From NCBI GenBank assembly GCA_964470345.1, contig CAYYBE010000007.1:1-64000 (forward strand): DNA of 64,000 nucleotides, read 5' to 3'. Shown here one piece after another: positions 26,917 to 35,238 of the stretch. The DNA is from CAYYBE01 sp964470345 (GTDB lineage: Bacteria; Babelota; Babeliae; Babelales; Babelaceae). The notes beneath the pieces were generated by a model. That model was not told the DNA's origin and did not search any database. It saw nothing but the letters and a program-made list of their open reading frames with translations. The stretch's first letter is position 1. The number at the start of each line of letters is the position of its first letter. The translations under genes and the position numbers were made by a program.

Positions 26917-27534
26917 TTACAGATATTTGTACAGGCGATAGCCGCCGTATACTACTGCCGCACCGGCAAGGGCATACATGGTGTATTTGATCCAAGGATG
27001 TGCGCGGAAAAAGTTTTTTCTTTGAGTCTGTTCTTTCCATTGGAGGTAGGCGTTGTGCCGTATAGAACCGGCTTGCTGCTCGTTCGTAACTTTTTGTTGA
27101 GGGAAATAGCGACTTATTGTTGCAGGGAAATGTGATGGGCAATGTATTCCGTATGAAATGAACGCGCAGGCTTGGATAAGTTCGCTTTCAAAAAGAGCAT
27201 GATAGCGAGCAGCGCGGGTTGTTTCATCTTTCCCAATTTCTTCGATTATATAGTAGAGTAATGTATCGAAGAAAGCTTCCTCTGGAATATAAAGTTCATA
27301 TCGTATATTGAGATAACCGCTTTTTCCCATATGACGCGCGGCACGTGGATGTGCTACCAGATGATTCTTGATAAAAAGTTCGAGTCGATCCTTGGTTCTA
27401 AGGTTGGGCGCGATTTTTATAGCCAAGTCTTGTGTTTTATTTGAAGGCTTATTTACCTGTGAAGCGTTCATCTGATTGGCTGAACAAAGGAGAGCGCCAG
27501 CGAGTATGTGGGTAAAAAATGATGTTAGTTTCAT
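26917..27534 (-). CDS. Secreted protein with conserved C-terminal membrane tag (paralogue 1)
   Basis: 205 residues; ATG at 27534 with AAAGGA upstream. Signal peptide MKLTSFFTHILAGALLCSANQMNA. The C terminus reads FFRAHPWIKYTMYALAGAAV followed by VYGGYRLYKYL: an aromatic/basic entry, a short membrane helix rich in Ala and Gly, and a basic end. The same tag ends the proteins at 27567-29018 and 29048-30727, while the middle parts differ. Function unknown; a shared anchoring or sorting signal is the simplest reading. Confidence 0.7.
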   Translation of the reverse strand: MKLTSFFTHILAGALLCSANQMNASQVNKPSNKTQDLAIKIAPNLRTKDRLELFIKNHLVAHPRAARHMGKSGYLNIRYELYIPEEAFFDTLLYYIIEEIGKDETTRAARYHALFESELIQACAFISYGIHCPSHFPATISRYFPQQKVTNEQQAGSIRHNAYLQWKEQTQRKNFFRAHPWIKYTMYALAGAAVVYGGYRLYKYL

Positions 27535-27566
27535 GAGTAAGTCCTTTATGAGTTAAACGGTGGTGC

Positions 27567-29018
27567 TTATGCCCACTTTCCTGCAGCACGTGCGAGTTTG
27601 CTTACGTTAATATGCTTGTACCAGCGGTAGCCGCCGTAGATCGCCGCTGCGCCGATAATAACGCCTGCAGTGTATGTGACCCAGGGATGTCGATAGACGA
27701 AATGACGACATTTCCAGGATATGCTATTTTTTTCTCTCTCATATGCTCTTTCTCTCTCTTGGGAACGCTTATATGCTTCAGGATTTTTACGCCAATATTC
27801 TTCAACAGCTTCGCCTATTCCGCCTTTTGTAGGAGCTTCTGCGGCTGATGTTGCAGAAGACGTCTCGGGTAGGGGGAGGCCAAGAAAGCTGAGTGCATCG
27901 GCTTGTTCTCCTGTTTCGGGAAGAAGGTCCGGGCTTTGTTGTTCAGCCATAGGTGCAGCGGTATCAGGCTGGATTTGTGGCTGAGATTGCGTGCGAGCTT
28001 CGGAAAGGGCTTCTTGCTCTGCTTTTTCTTCTTTTTCACGACGAGCTTGTTCATGAGCTTTTTTTTCTCGTTCTTGGACAGCTGCACGCTCGGCCTTAAG
28101 TAATTCTTTTTCCTGCACTTCAGACAATCGGCTGTTGTTTATTATCCATTGAGCGAGCGATAGTTTTTGGTCTTGTTGATTAATAAAAAGCTCATCGCTG
28201 CAGAGAGCGAGGGGCATTCCAAGCTCTACGTAATAGAGTGCAAGTGCCTTGAGCCAATGGTCATAAGAGAACTCTTGTTGAACTGCGTTTTTTGTTTTAA
28301 TGAGTGCTTTAAGACACAATTGATATATACGAAGGAGACAATACTCAGAACGAACTTTCGGATAATAATCAGTATATTTGAACTCGACCAAACTTTTTTT
28401 CAAACTATCCACAGTTGGTTCTTCAAGGCGGTCAAGCTCGCTCAAAGCATAGAGTGCCTCATATTGCGTCTCATTGATGTATAACGTATTTTGTGGTTCG
28501 TTTGACGAACATGATTGTAAATACGACTCAATTTCTTTCTTTTCTTTTTCAGTTACATGAGCGATAAGTGCAACGAGGTCGGGAGTGTTTACGAATTTGA
28601 TTGTTTTAGCAGGTTGCGTTGTTACATTGAGCCAGGAATTTCCCAAGGGTAAATAGGGTATTGTTCTTGCTTCAATAGTAAGTACCATTAAAGAAGCATC
28701 TCTCAGCACGCGCCTTGCGGTTTCGCTTTCTTTGTCTGCAATAGCATGGCTTAACTCTTGAAATCTCTCGTCAGAGAGGGTTCCAAGATTTTCTTGATGA
28801 AATTTCGAGGCTTCCTCGAGCGTTTGCTCTGTGACAGTTGCCTCAGAAAGCTTCTTGATCCAAGCCAAAGCTTGTTGGTCAAGCGGTACTGGTTGTGATG
28901 CTTCTTGCCCGGTTGGGGTTGAAGAAGGGTTACTCATTTGTGAAGCGGCGATCCTGCCGACCGAACAAATTGTGAAAGCGGCGAGCGCCACGTTAAAGAG
29001 TATTGTTTTGAGTTTCAT
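27567..29018 (-). CDS. Secreted protein with conserved C-terminal membrane tag (paralogue 2)
   Basis: 483 residues; ATG at 29018 with AAGGA upstream. Signal peptide MKLKTILFNVALAAFTICSVGRIAA. A helical, charged central part ends in a Lys/Glu-rich stretch (about 310-345) and a Pro/Gln-rich linker (about 350-395). The tag is HPWVTYTAGVIIGAAAIYGG then YRWYKHINVSKLARAAGKWA, shared with its neighbours. Spacing of 32 bp to paralogue 1 and 29 bp to paralogue 3 suggests one transcript. Confidence 0.7.
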   Translation of the reverse strand: MKLKTILFNVALAAFTICSVGRIAASQMSNPSSTPTGQEASQPVPLDQQALAWIKKLSEATVTEQTLEEASKFHQENLGTLSDERFQELSHAIADKESETARRVLRDASLMVLTIEARTIPYLPLGNSWLNVTTQPAKTIKFVNTPDLVALIAHVTEKEKKEIESYLQSCSSNEPQNTLYINETQYEALYALSELDRLEEPTVDSLKKSLVEFKYTDYYPKVRSEYCLLRIYQLCLKALIKTKNAVQQEFSYDHWLKALALYYVELGMPLALCSDELFINQQDQKLSLAQWIINNSRLSEVQEKELLKAERAAVQEREKKAHEQARREKEEKAEQEALSEARTQSQPQIQPDTAAPMAEQQSPDLLPETGEQADALSFLGLPLPETSSATSAAEAPTKGGIGEAVEEYWRKNPEAYKRSQERERAYEREKNSISWKCRHFVYRHPWVTYTAGVIIGAAAIYGGYRWYKHINVSKLARAAGKWA

Positions 29019-29047
29019 AAACGATCCTTTTTTACGTGAAAATTAGT

Positions 29048-30727
29048 TTACGCCCACAACCGTGCAGTGCGCACTAGTTTATTTACGTTAACATGCTTGT
29101 ATAAGCGATAGCCGCCGTATACAACCGCCGCGCCGGCAAGAAGGTATGTGCCGTATTTTGCCCAAGGATGTGCGCTGAAAAAGCTTTTAGCTTTTGCGGG
29201 CTTGGAGTGTGCACTAAGCAAGTTCTTAACTTTGTTTTCGATAGTAGATTGGACAAGATATGGTATGTCTGTTGCACCGAGCTGTTTGATGCGAAGTCCG
29301 ATCTCTTCGATTATCTCTTTACGATTTTTTTGAATCGCAGCATGAACGTCTTTGAGTTGTTCTGAAGTCAAACCCGGATGTCCTAGCTGGATCTGTTCTG
29401 TGGTGCTCCATTCTTCGAAATCTTCTTCCAATCCCGTTTTCGTTTGAGCGGATTCATCTGTTGCTGCTACTGAAACTGGGGTTACAACTACTGGTTGCGT
29501 AGCTGCAGGGGTTGGTTGAGCTGGTTTAGCTGTCGAAGCTGGTGCAAGAGTGTTGTCTGTTGCTGCGAGAAGTCTGCGAGACGTCTGAATGTTTGACTTG
29601 AGCACCCCGGCTGCTGACATAGAAAGATGAGCTTCGTGATCGTGCAGGAATTGCTCGGCCTTTTGAACAGAATCTTTCAGCGGTTCTTGAGCACAGTTTG
29701 AACCAAAAAGCCTGTTATTCCACTCGGCGGCTTCTTTGTCGAGTTTTGCTTGATTTGAAATTTCGGGTGCTGGTGCTGGTTGCGAAGGGGTGCCGCTCGT
29801 TTGTAGATCACTTGTTACTGTTGTGGGAGCAGCAGTTGCAGGCGCCGGGGTGTTCACTTGTTCTGCAGGGCGAGCTGAAGTTGCCGGTTGTTGCGCAGAG
29901 CTTTGTGCGAGTTCTGCAGCACTGATCTTTAAAAGATCTTGGAATTCACCAAGCCTTTGAGCATTGTTTGCATTAATTGATTGAATGATAGCATAAGCAG
30001 GCAAATTATTGGTGTAGGTAAGTCCGGTTGCCTTTGCGGTAGATCGAAGAAAGTTTCTTATTGGGAAATCAAAAGGCTCTGCTTTTGGATCATTACTACC
30101 AACAAAACCTTCGCATATCATAAAATCAACAACTGCTTTGCAGTCAAGTTCATTATTTTTGATAAAATGTTGACCGCATTTAATCTCAAAACGATTGTGA
30201 CAAGCCGTGGCAAATTGTTCCAATTCATATTTTAGTGCATCGGTCGTATTTGCAGAATTTGTTCTATCTTGGCTGACTTGTTTTATAGCTTTGTAAAGAG
30301 CTGTGTAGCTTGTAAGAGATCCGTCTAGAGCATTTAATGCTTTTCGGGTAGACTCCCAATCTTTTTGCGCAAAGATCCGTTTTGGACTCATCATTGTAGC
30401 ACTACCCATTTCTCTGGATTCCATGAAGGCTGTTAGAGATGGCTTGTTTAATTCAATCGCATGCAAAATTTTAATTGCTTCAAGGTTTTCGCGCGGGCCA
30501 AAAGAAGCGCCTTGCTCTCTACACTTTTTTAAAGCCTCTTGGTTTGCGCCGGTAAGTTTGGCGAGAATGGCTATGCTTGTTTGTGAGTAAAGCGTTACCT
30601 GTTGTGTGCCTTCTTCGGTTACCAGGTCAAGCTGTAGTCCTTTTTGCACTTGTGATGCATGGATGCCTGGTACTGCCGTGGTTGCAAATACCGCAAGTGA
30701 GAGATAGAAAAGTGATCGAATGTTCAT
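29048..30727 (-). CDS. Secreted protein with conserved C-terminal membrane tag (paralogue 3)
   Basis: 559 residues from the ATG at 30727, preceded by AAGGGG with a 5-base spacer; a TTG at 30748 is less likely. Signal peptide MNIRSLFYLSLAVFATTAVPGIHA. A helical N-terminal half is joined by a Pro/Ala/Thr/Gln-rich linker (about 285-320 and 385-420) to a short helical segment and the tag FFSAHPWAKYGTYLLAGAAV, VYGGYRLYKHVNVNKLVR. It is first in the minus-strand run of tagged paralogues. No family recognised. Confidence 0.7.
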   Translation of the reverse strand: MNIRSLFYLSLAVFATTAVPGIHASQVQKGLQLDLVTEEGTQQVTLYSQTSIAILAKLTGANQEALKKCREQGASFGPRENLEAIKILHAIELNKPSLTAFMESREMGSATMMSPKRIFAQKDWESTRKALNALDGSLTSYTALYKAIKQVSQDRTNSANTTDALKYELEQFATACHNRFEIKCGQHFIKNNELDCKAVVDFMICEGFVGSNDPKAEPFDFPIRNFLRSTAKATGLTYTNNLPAYAIIQSINANNAQRLGEFQDLLKISAAELAQSSAQQPATSARPAEQVNTPAPATAAPTTVTSDLQTSGTPSQPAPAPEISNQAKLDKEAAEWNNRLFGSNCAQEPLKDSVQKAEQFLHDHEAHLSMSAAGVLKSNIQTSRRLLAATDNTLAPASTAKPAQPTPAATQPVVVTPVSVAATDESAQTKTGLEEDFEEWSTTEQIQLGHPGLTSEQLKDVHAAIQKNRKEIIEEIGLRIKQLGATDIPYLVQSTIENKVKNLLSAHSKPAKAKSFFSAHPWAKYGTYLLAGAAVVYGGYRLYKHVNVNKLVRTARLWA

Positions 30728-30823
30728 GGAAACCCCTTGTTGTTTCAAGTTGAATTATTCTTCTGTCAAAACAGTAACTTATCCTTTAGGTTACCAGAAA
30801 TAGAAAGTCTCACAAATGCCTAT

Positions 30824-30856
30824 AAGGCCTCAGGATCACACAGATTCTGAGGCCTT
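30824..30856. terminator. Hairpin downstream of the cobalamin adenosyltransferase gene
   Basis: AAGGCCTCAG (30824-30833) and CTGAGGCCTT (30847-30856) form a 10-bp perfect stem with a 13-nt loop, 43 bp past the stop of the adenosyltransferase gene. There is no clear T-run on either side, so termination is likely but not certain. Confidence 0.5.
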
Positions 30857-30898
30857 ACGTTAACTTGTAGAACGCGTTGTTTGTAAAAGAGTTGTGTA

Positions 30899-31495
30899 TT
30901 AGGGGCGGCGTAGGTAGGTGGGGTGGGTTTCGGCAGCACCTGCCTGGTGGTTGGTGGAGCGGGCCAGGGCGTATAGTATACTTGAGAGCCTATTAAGGTA
31001 GGCGCGGGAGGAGGGGCTGAGGGTTGTTTCTTTCTGTTCAATTGCCGTTATTACCGCTCGTTCTGCCCTGCGGGCCAGGGTGCGGGCAATATCTAAGAGG
31101 GCCGCAAGTTCAGTCCCCCCGGCGATGCAAAAGGCTGTCACCGGGGGAATTTCTTGTTCAATCTGGGCGATATGCCCTTCGAGCTCGGTTACGTGGGCTT
31201 GAGGAATCGTATATTTGTCGGGCATTACGACTTCGGCTTGGATCGTAAAAAGGGCGTTTTGCATTTCATGGATGAGGGGGACGAGGGGGAGCTCGACCGC
31301 TCCCCTTTGTTTTCCAGAACTAGTATGTTGCAGGGCAAACTCCTGCGCTTTGACTTTGCAAAGGCCCAAAAACGAATTTACTTCGTCCAGCGCGCCAAGC
31401 GCTTCCATAAGCGCGGCGCTTTTGGAAATAGCAGGGCCGTTTTTAACGAGCACTGAACTGCCGACATCCCCGTTGCCTGTGTAAAGTATGGGCAT
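30899..31495 (-). CDS. Cob(I)alamin adenosyltransferase, PduO/MMAB type
   Basis: 198 residues from the ATG at 31495 (GAGG upstream). Motifs: YTGNGDVGSS at the N terminus (the usual TRxGDxGxT), ALGALDEVNSFLGL, then GGTELAALLDIARTLARRAERAV and YLNRLSSILYALAR. It transfers the adenosyl group of ATP to cob(I)alamin to make coenzyme B12. It lies just downstream of a ribonucleotide reductase that uses that coenzyme. The N-terminal motif is slightly degenerate (TGNGD for TRTGD). Confidence 0.9.
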   Translation of the reverse strand: MPILYTGNGDVGSSVLVKNGPAISKSAALMEALGALDEVNSFLGLCKVKAQEFALQHTSSGKQRGAVELPLVPLIHEMQNALFTIQAEVVMPDKYTIPQAHVTELEGHIAQIEQEIPPVTAFCIAGGTELAALLDIARTLARRAERAVITAIEQKETTLSPSSRAYLNRLSSILYALARSTNHQAGAAETHPTYLRRP

Positions 31496-31525
31496 TATAA
31501 CCTCACGCAAGAGATAACTTTGTTG

Positions 31526-33493
31526 TTAGGCGATGTCACATGAGCCAGCAAAGCAGGCAAGTTCGCTTTTTACCTCAGTTTCATCACGAACTTCGTAAGA
31601 AACAATTTCAGCAAAGTCGATATGCTCTACTTGTTTAAGCAGTTCATAATAACGTTGCTCAGTAATTGCTTCGTACGGTGCAAGCTGATAGACGTGACTC
31701 GAGCGGGGTAAGAATGAAAGACCGCCAACGATCTCCCAATGTTCATAGACCCAGTTAGCAACTCCCAGCCATTCGTCATCACTCACATTAATGGTAACCG
31801 AGGGGTTATGCTCAGTATAATTTTCTTTTACCATCTTCCAGTATTCAAGTTGGTCGATCGCTGAAAGATCATCACGCACAATAGCACCATCGGGTGATTT
31901 TACGGGGAATTCAAGCACATAGGTCGTTGCTGTTTCTGCCGACTGTCCCACTTCTGGATGGTAGGGAACCCCTTGGTCTTTGAGCATCTTAAAGAGTGAA
32001 TCAGAAGCAGAAATACGAATACGTTGTATATAATATTGCGCAAAGCGTGGGTGCATGCCCGAAGCAGTATCAAATGCTTTTGATACGGTTCCTGATGGTT
32101 TGACGCAAGTAATACAGGTTGATGGGTTCATGCCAAAACGCTCAGCATAGATCTTATTAACCCGTACCGCTTCTTCACGTAAGCGCGCCAATGTTTGTGG
32201 ATTACGGACTGCGATACAGTCCCATTGTCCGGTAATAGAAACACCTAAGAGCCGCTCTTCGTCACAGTTCTTTTTCCACTCAGGTGATAAGAAGGTAAAA
32301 TTGGTCAATGTTGCTTGGAAGGTACCGATGATGGTTGCAACACGAATCTTTTGTAACAAAGTTTCTTCTGTATCTTCCGCCCGCGCAATAACTTCTGAAA
32401 GGTTACAAAATTGTTTTGGACGTAAAAGAATTTCACCACAGGGATTTGTGCCAAAGTCAGCCACATATTTTTTTGATGCTGCAAGACGACGGTCTGGTAA
32501 TGTCTTTACAAGACCACCACGATTAAAAATGCCCCGTTCGCCGGTTCCGCTTTTCATGAGCGAAATCCACTCATCAAGAAATTCAATCGTCGATGGCTTA
32601 TTGTCATAGACTGCTGAATTATTGGCGAGACAGCGTTGTGGTTCGGTTAGATAAAATTGTCCCTGTTTTGCACTGCGTAACTGTACGTCATTCAAATCTG
32701 ACAGAGAAATAAGTGCGCTACGGCGTACGCCACCGGAAACAACGATTTCACCAATTTTGCAGATAATATCATGGACATCGAGTGTTGTGAGCTTATGCCC
32801 TTGGCGATTAAGTATTTTTTCACGAGCAAAATCAAGCAACTGGTGTAGTGGCTCTGGACCAGAGCTTTTGCCACCCATTGTTTTTAAGCGACTGCCGGCA
32901 GGACGCACTTTTGAATAATCAAAGGTTGTGTCAGCGCCAGCAAACCAGGTCTGTAATCCAAAGGTGAGTGCTTCACACCAGCCTTCACGACTGTCAGCAA
33001 CAACATGGGCAGGAAGCATATGTCCCTGTTGGTAGGCAATGGTGGGAAGTTGGTCAACGTATTTTCGCTCAACCGAAAATCCAACGCCAGCGCCGCACAT
33101 AGAGATGTACATAATTTCTGCAAAGTCTTCTATTTTTGTAGGAGCGGTGTAGGAGCAGTTGTAGGCGCAGACATTTGTTTTTTTAACGGCAGGTCCTGCA
33201 AATTGTAACAGACGCATTGAAGGCATTGCTTTTTGATTGAGAATCATATCGCGGATCAAAAGATATTCTTGCTCAACGAGCCGATCACCGATCATCTCTT
33301 TCATAAAATTCATGTAACGATCAACGGTCTCGATCCATGTTTCGCGCCGTTGTTCTTCATCAATCCATCGGGAATAAGTTCGGTAATATACAAGTTCTCC
33401 GAGTGAGCTGCGGAAATATTTTTTCCCCTCATGCACCAGCTCGCGTACTTTTTCAGAGACCGCTAATCTCTTTCCGTTTTTTATGCTGTTCAT
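31526..33493 (-). CDS. nrdJ: Adenosylcobalamin-dependent (class II) ribonucleotide reductase
   Basis: 655 residues, close to the monomeric RtpR-type length. Motifs: CAYNCSYTAP, MCGAGVGFSVER, NPCGEILLRPKQFCNLSEV (thiyl-radical and redox cysteines), and a C-terminal cysteine pair ACFAGSCDIA that would relay electrons from thioredoxin. It reduces ribonucleotides to deoxyribonucleotides without oxygen or an iron radical subunit but needs AdoCbl. Its ATG overlaps the TGA of the upstream membrane protein gene by 4 bp, implying coupled translation. No B12 synthesis gene is visible. Confidence 0.92.
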   Translation of the reverse strand: MNSIKNGKRLAVSEKVRELVHEGKKYFRSSLGELVYYRTYSRWIDEEQRRETWIETVDRYMNFMKEMIGDRLVEQEYLLIRDMILNQKAMPSMRLLQFAGPAVKKTNVCAYNCSYTAPTKIEDFAEIMYISMCGAGVGFSVERKYVDQLPTIAYQQGHMLPAHVVADSREGWCEALTFGLQTWFAGADTTFDYSKVRPAGSRLKTMGGKSSGPEPLHQLLDFAREKILNRQGHKLTTLDVHDIICKIGEIVVSGGVRRSALISLSDLNDVQLRSAKQGQFYLTEPQRCLANNSAVYDNKPSTIEFLDEWISLMKSGTGERGIFNRGGLVKTLPDRRLAASKKYVADFGTNPCGEILLRPKQFCNLSEVIARAEDTEETLLQKIRVATIIGTFQATLTNFTFLSPEWKKNCDEERLLGVSITGQWDCIAVRNPQTLARLREEAVRVNKIYAERFGMNPSTCITCVKPSGTVSKAFDTASGMHPRFAQYYIQRIRISASDSLFKMLKDQGVPYHPEVGQSAETATTYVLEFPVKSPDGAIVRDDLSAIDQLEYWKMVKENYTEHNPSVTINVSDDEWLGVANWVYEHWEIVGGLSFLPRSSHVYQLAPYEAITEQRYYELLKQVEHIDFAEIVSYEVRDETEVKSELACFAGSCDIA

Positions 33494-33999
33494 TCTGCCC
33501 TCATTTTGTTCGTAAGCGTCGTATCTACGCTTGTATGCATTCTTTGTTCGATCTTTTTATGGAATATTCCCCACCAGATTGCTGTTGTTGCAAGATGAAG
33601 GGCGGTGTGTGGAATTTGTCCAGCACATGCAATTGACCATGGTTGGTTCCAGACCAATGGCCCCATGCACAAACCGGTGATGACGTCATAGATCATCACA
33701 GCAACCAGGGGCTGCCACCAGCTGATCTTTGCTTTGTTATTGAGGGCAACTACCAATGATGCGCAAAGCGTTGCGCCCATAACGCCTATGGTCCAAATGC
33801 CGACGTTGTGTGTGAAGATATCTGTTGCTAAAAATTGGGTGAGCGAAAAGAAAATGCCACCCCATAATCCAAATACCGATCCGACGGTTTGTTGAATTGC
33901 TAATAACGGAATGCTGTCGGCGCATATGGCTTGACTTGCAAGACGTGCACAAAAACAACTGCCCCAAATAAGTATGCCGACGCGTATAGTTTTCTTCAT
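33490..33999 (-). CDS. Small integral membrane protein, ECF-transporter S-component-like; candidate vitamin uptake protein
   Basis: 169 residues with about five transmembrane segments. The opening segment could double as a signal anchor (IRVGILIWGSCFCARLASQA). VFGLWGGIFFSLTQFLATDIF and a later VAVMIYDVITGLCMGPLVW resemble the membrane-embedded substrate-binding (S) subunits of ECF vitamin transporters. Its stop overlaps the start of the class II ribonucleotide reductase, and the adenosyltransferase follows, so cobalamin is the natural guess for the substrate. That is inference from context; similarity to a named S component would need a profile search. Confidence 0.5.
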   Translation of the reverse strand: MKKTIRVGILIWGSCFCARLASQAICADSIPLLAIQQTVGSVFGLWGGIFFSLTQFLATDIFTHNVGIWTIGVMGATLCASLVVALNNKAKISWWQPLVAVMIYDVITGLCMGPLVWNQPWSIACAGQIPHTALHLATTAIWWGIFHKKIEQRMHTSVDTTLTNKMRAE

Positions 34000-34402
34000 T
34001 TTTTTTCTCCGCCAAACGATAGAGTTGCTGCTGTTTTTTGCAGCAAACCGCCATCAAGTAAATTGTCACTTTGTATTCTTCATTGCCGAGTACTCTCCTT
34101 CACTTTCACCCCCTCGTCTTGCTTCATCGGTGGGGATGAAAGTCTCCTTTTGTACCCACCTTGCAATATTTCTAAAAGAAATAATTGAAGAGGCGAGGTT
34201 CCACACTACTGTACCAGGTCATACCCTAAGAATCAACACAATTTGAGTCAAGAGTTTAATTGATTTCTTTTTTATTATATGGTCCTAAGTTCTTCTATTT
34301 GTTTGCCAATTGGAATTAATCGGTGATTCGTTGCAGATACTGCGGTGTTTATAGTAAGGTAAAAAAAGAACGATGTTCAACCCATTTTTTTAGGAGTACA
34401 AT
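34000..34402. other. Intergenic leader between the B12 operon and the thioredoxin-like gene
   Basis: No gene. The minus-strand leader of the B12 operon would be about 215 nt. It contains GGTGGG...CCCACC (34130-34161), which can form a stem, and a purine-rich stretch before the start codon. I could not match it to a cobalamin riboswitch core. On the plus strand a -10-like TATAGT (34350-34355) lies upstream of the thioredoxin-like gene. Confidence 0.4.
34223..34251 (-). promoter_or_regulatory. Candidate promoter for the B12 operon
   Basis: On the minus strand TTGACT (34251-34246), a 17-base spacer and TAGGGT (34228-34223) fit a sigma70-type promoter with a strong -35 and a weak -10. It would start a transcript carrying the roughly 215-nt leader before 33999. 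Confidence 0.35.
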
Positions 34403-35050
34403 ATGTACCTTAAATCTTCTTTTTGTGTCGTAGGATTGACGATGTTGATCTGCGCACCAACCCTTTATTCAGTCGGCTCAATCAAGCATATTGGTAGTGC
34501 CGAAGAGTTTCATGCACTTGCTAAAAAAGGCAAGCCGGTCATGGCCAAGTTCTATGCCCCATGGTGTGGCGCTTGTAAAATGATGCAACCAGCTTTTGAG
34601 GCAGTAGCAGCGGACTATGGTGATAAAGTTGTTTTTGTTGAGGTCAATGGCGAAGATCAATCTGAACTGATGAGCGCCTACGGAATCAACGCCTATCCAA
34701 CATTAGTTATGATTGATGCACAAGGTAAAAAAGCTGACCAACAAACAGGAGCATTATCAAAAGATGCTCTTGAAGAACATGTTGAAAAGTTATTAGCGAC
34801 AGCCCCTGCAAAGAAAACAGTTGCTGTAAAACCAGTGGTAGTAAAAGAAGAAATAATGGACGATGCTGATGATTTTATCATTGACGAAGAAGATATGATG
34901 GAACCAGTAGCAAAGCCTGTGATGACAAAGGCTGATGATTCAAAAGCATCAAAAAAAGAATGCAAGCCTTGCAAACGTTCATCATGCAAACGTTGCTCTT
35001 GCAAAAAAGATCGCAAAGAAAAGAAGCAAAAAACTACGTCAGAAGATTAA
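34403..35050 (+). CDS. Exported thioredoxin-like protein with Cys/Lys-rich tail
   Basis: 215 residues; ATG at 34403 with TTAGGAG upstream. Signal peptide MYLKSSFCVVGLTMLICAPTLYS, then a thioredoxin domain (about 25-130) with active site FYAPWCGACKMM (WCGAC instead of WCGPC) and the cis-Pro loop AYPTLVMID. An acidic linker follows (DDADDFIIDEEDMM). The tail (about 185-215) is very basic and holds six cysteines in CKPCKRSSCKRCSCKKD. The domain would act on disulfides outside the cytoplasm; the tail could bind metal or become cross-linked. An intrinsic terminator follows. Confidence 0.85.
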   Translation: MYLKSSFCVVGLTMLICAPTLYSVGSIKHIGSAEEFHALAKKGKPVMAKFYAPWCGACKMMQPAFEAVAADYGDKVVFVEVNGEDQSELMSAYGINAYPTLVMIDAQGKKADQQTGALSKDALEEHVEKLLATAPAKKTVAVKPVVVKEEIMDDADDFIIDEEDMMEPVAKPVMTKADDSKASKKECKPCKRSSCKRCSCKKDRKEKKQKTTSED

Positions 35051-35072
35051 TTCATTATCCATTCTTTGTTTG

Positions 35073-35111
35073 CTTGAAAAGGTCTGGTATCGTTCGCCAG
35101 ACCTTTTCAAG
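35073..35111 (+). terminator. Bidirectional-looking intrinsic terminator after the thioredoxin-like gene
   Basis: CTTGAAAAGGTCTGG (35073-35087) and CCAGACCTTTTCAAG (35097-35111) form a perfect 15-bp stem with a 9-nt loop, 23 bp after the stop codon. The TTTT lies within the 3' arm, so the T-run follows a GC-rich upper stem. Confidence 0.8.
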
Positions 35112-35238
35112 TTGTGAAGATCGTAGCGGTTTATTTGGTGTTAAGATTGCGCCAACCCACTTTGATTATATTCAGGCTGTGATAAACTGTTGGGAAGAAG
35201 AGAATCACCTGGTAACTCGTAACCCAACAGGAGCCCCT

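Noticed and set aside
34190..34220. T-box-like motif (AGTGTGGAACC on the minus strand) before the B12 operon
   Set aside because: No stem I, specifier loop or terminator arrangement is found upstream in the right order; the short match can occur by chance.
34000..34260. Cobalamin riboswitch
   Set aside because: The conserved core (GGTG...GCCACTG-type elements and the distal AGxCAGxAxACC segment) could not be placed in order on either strand.
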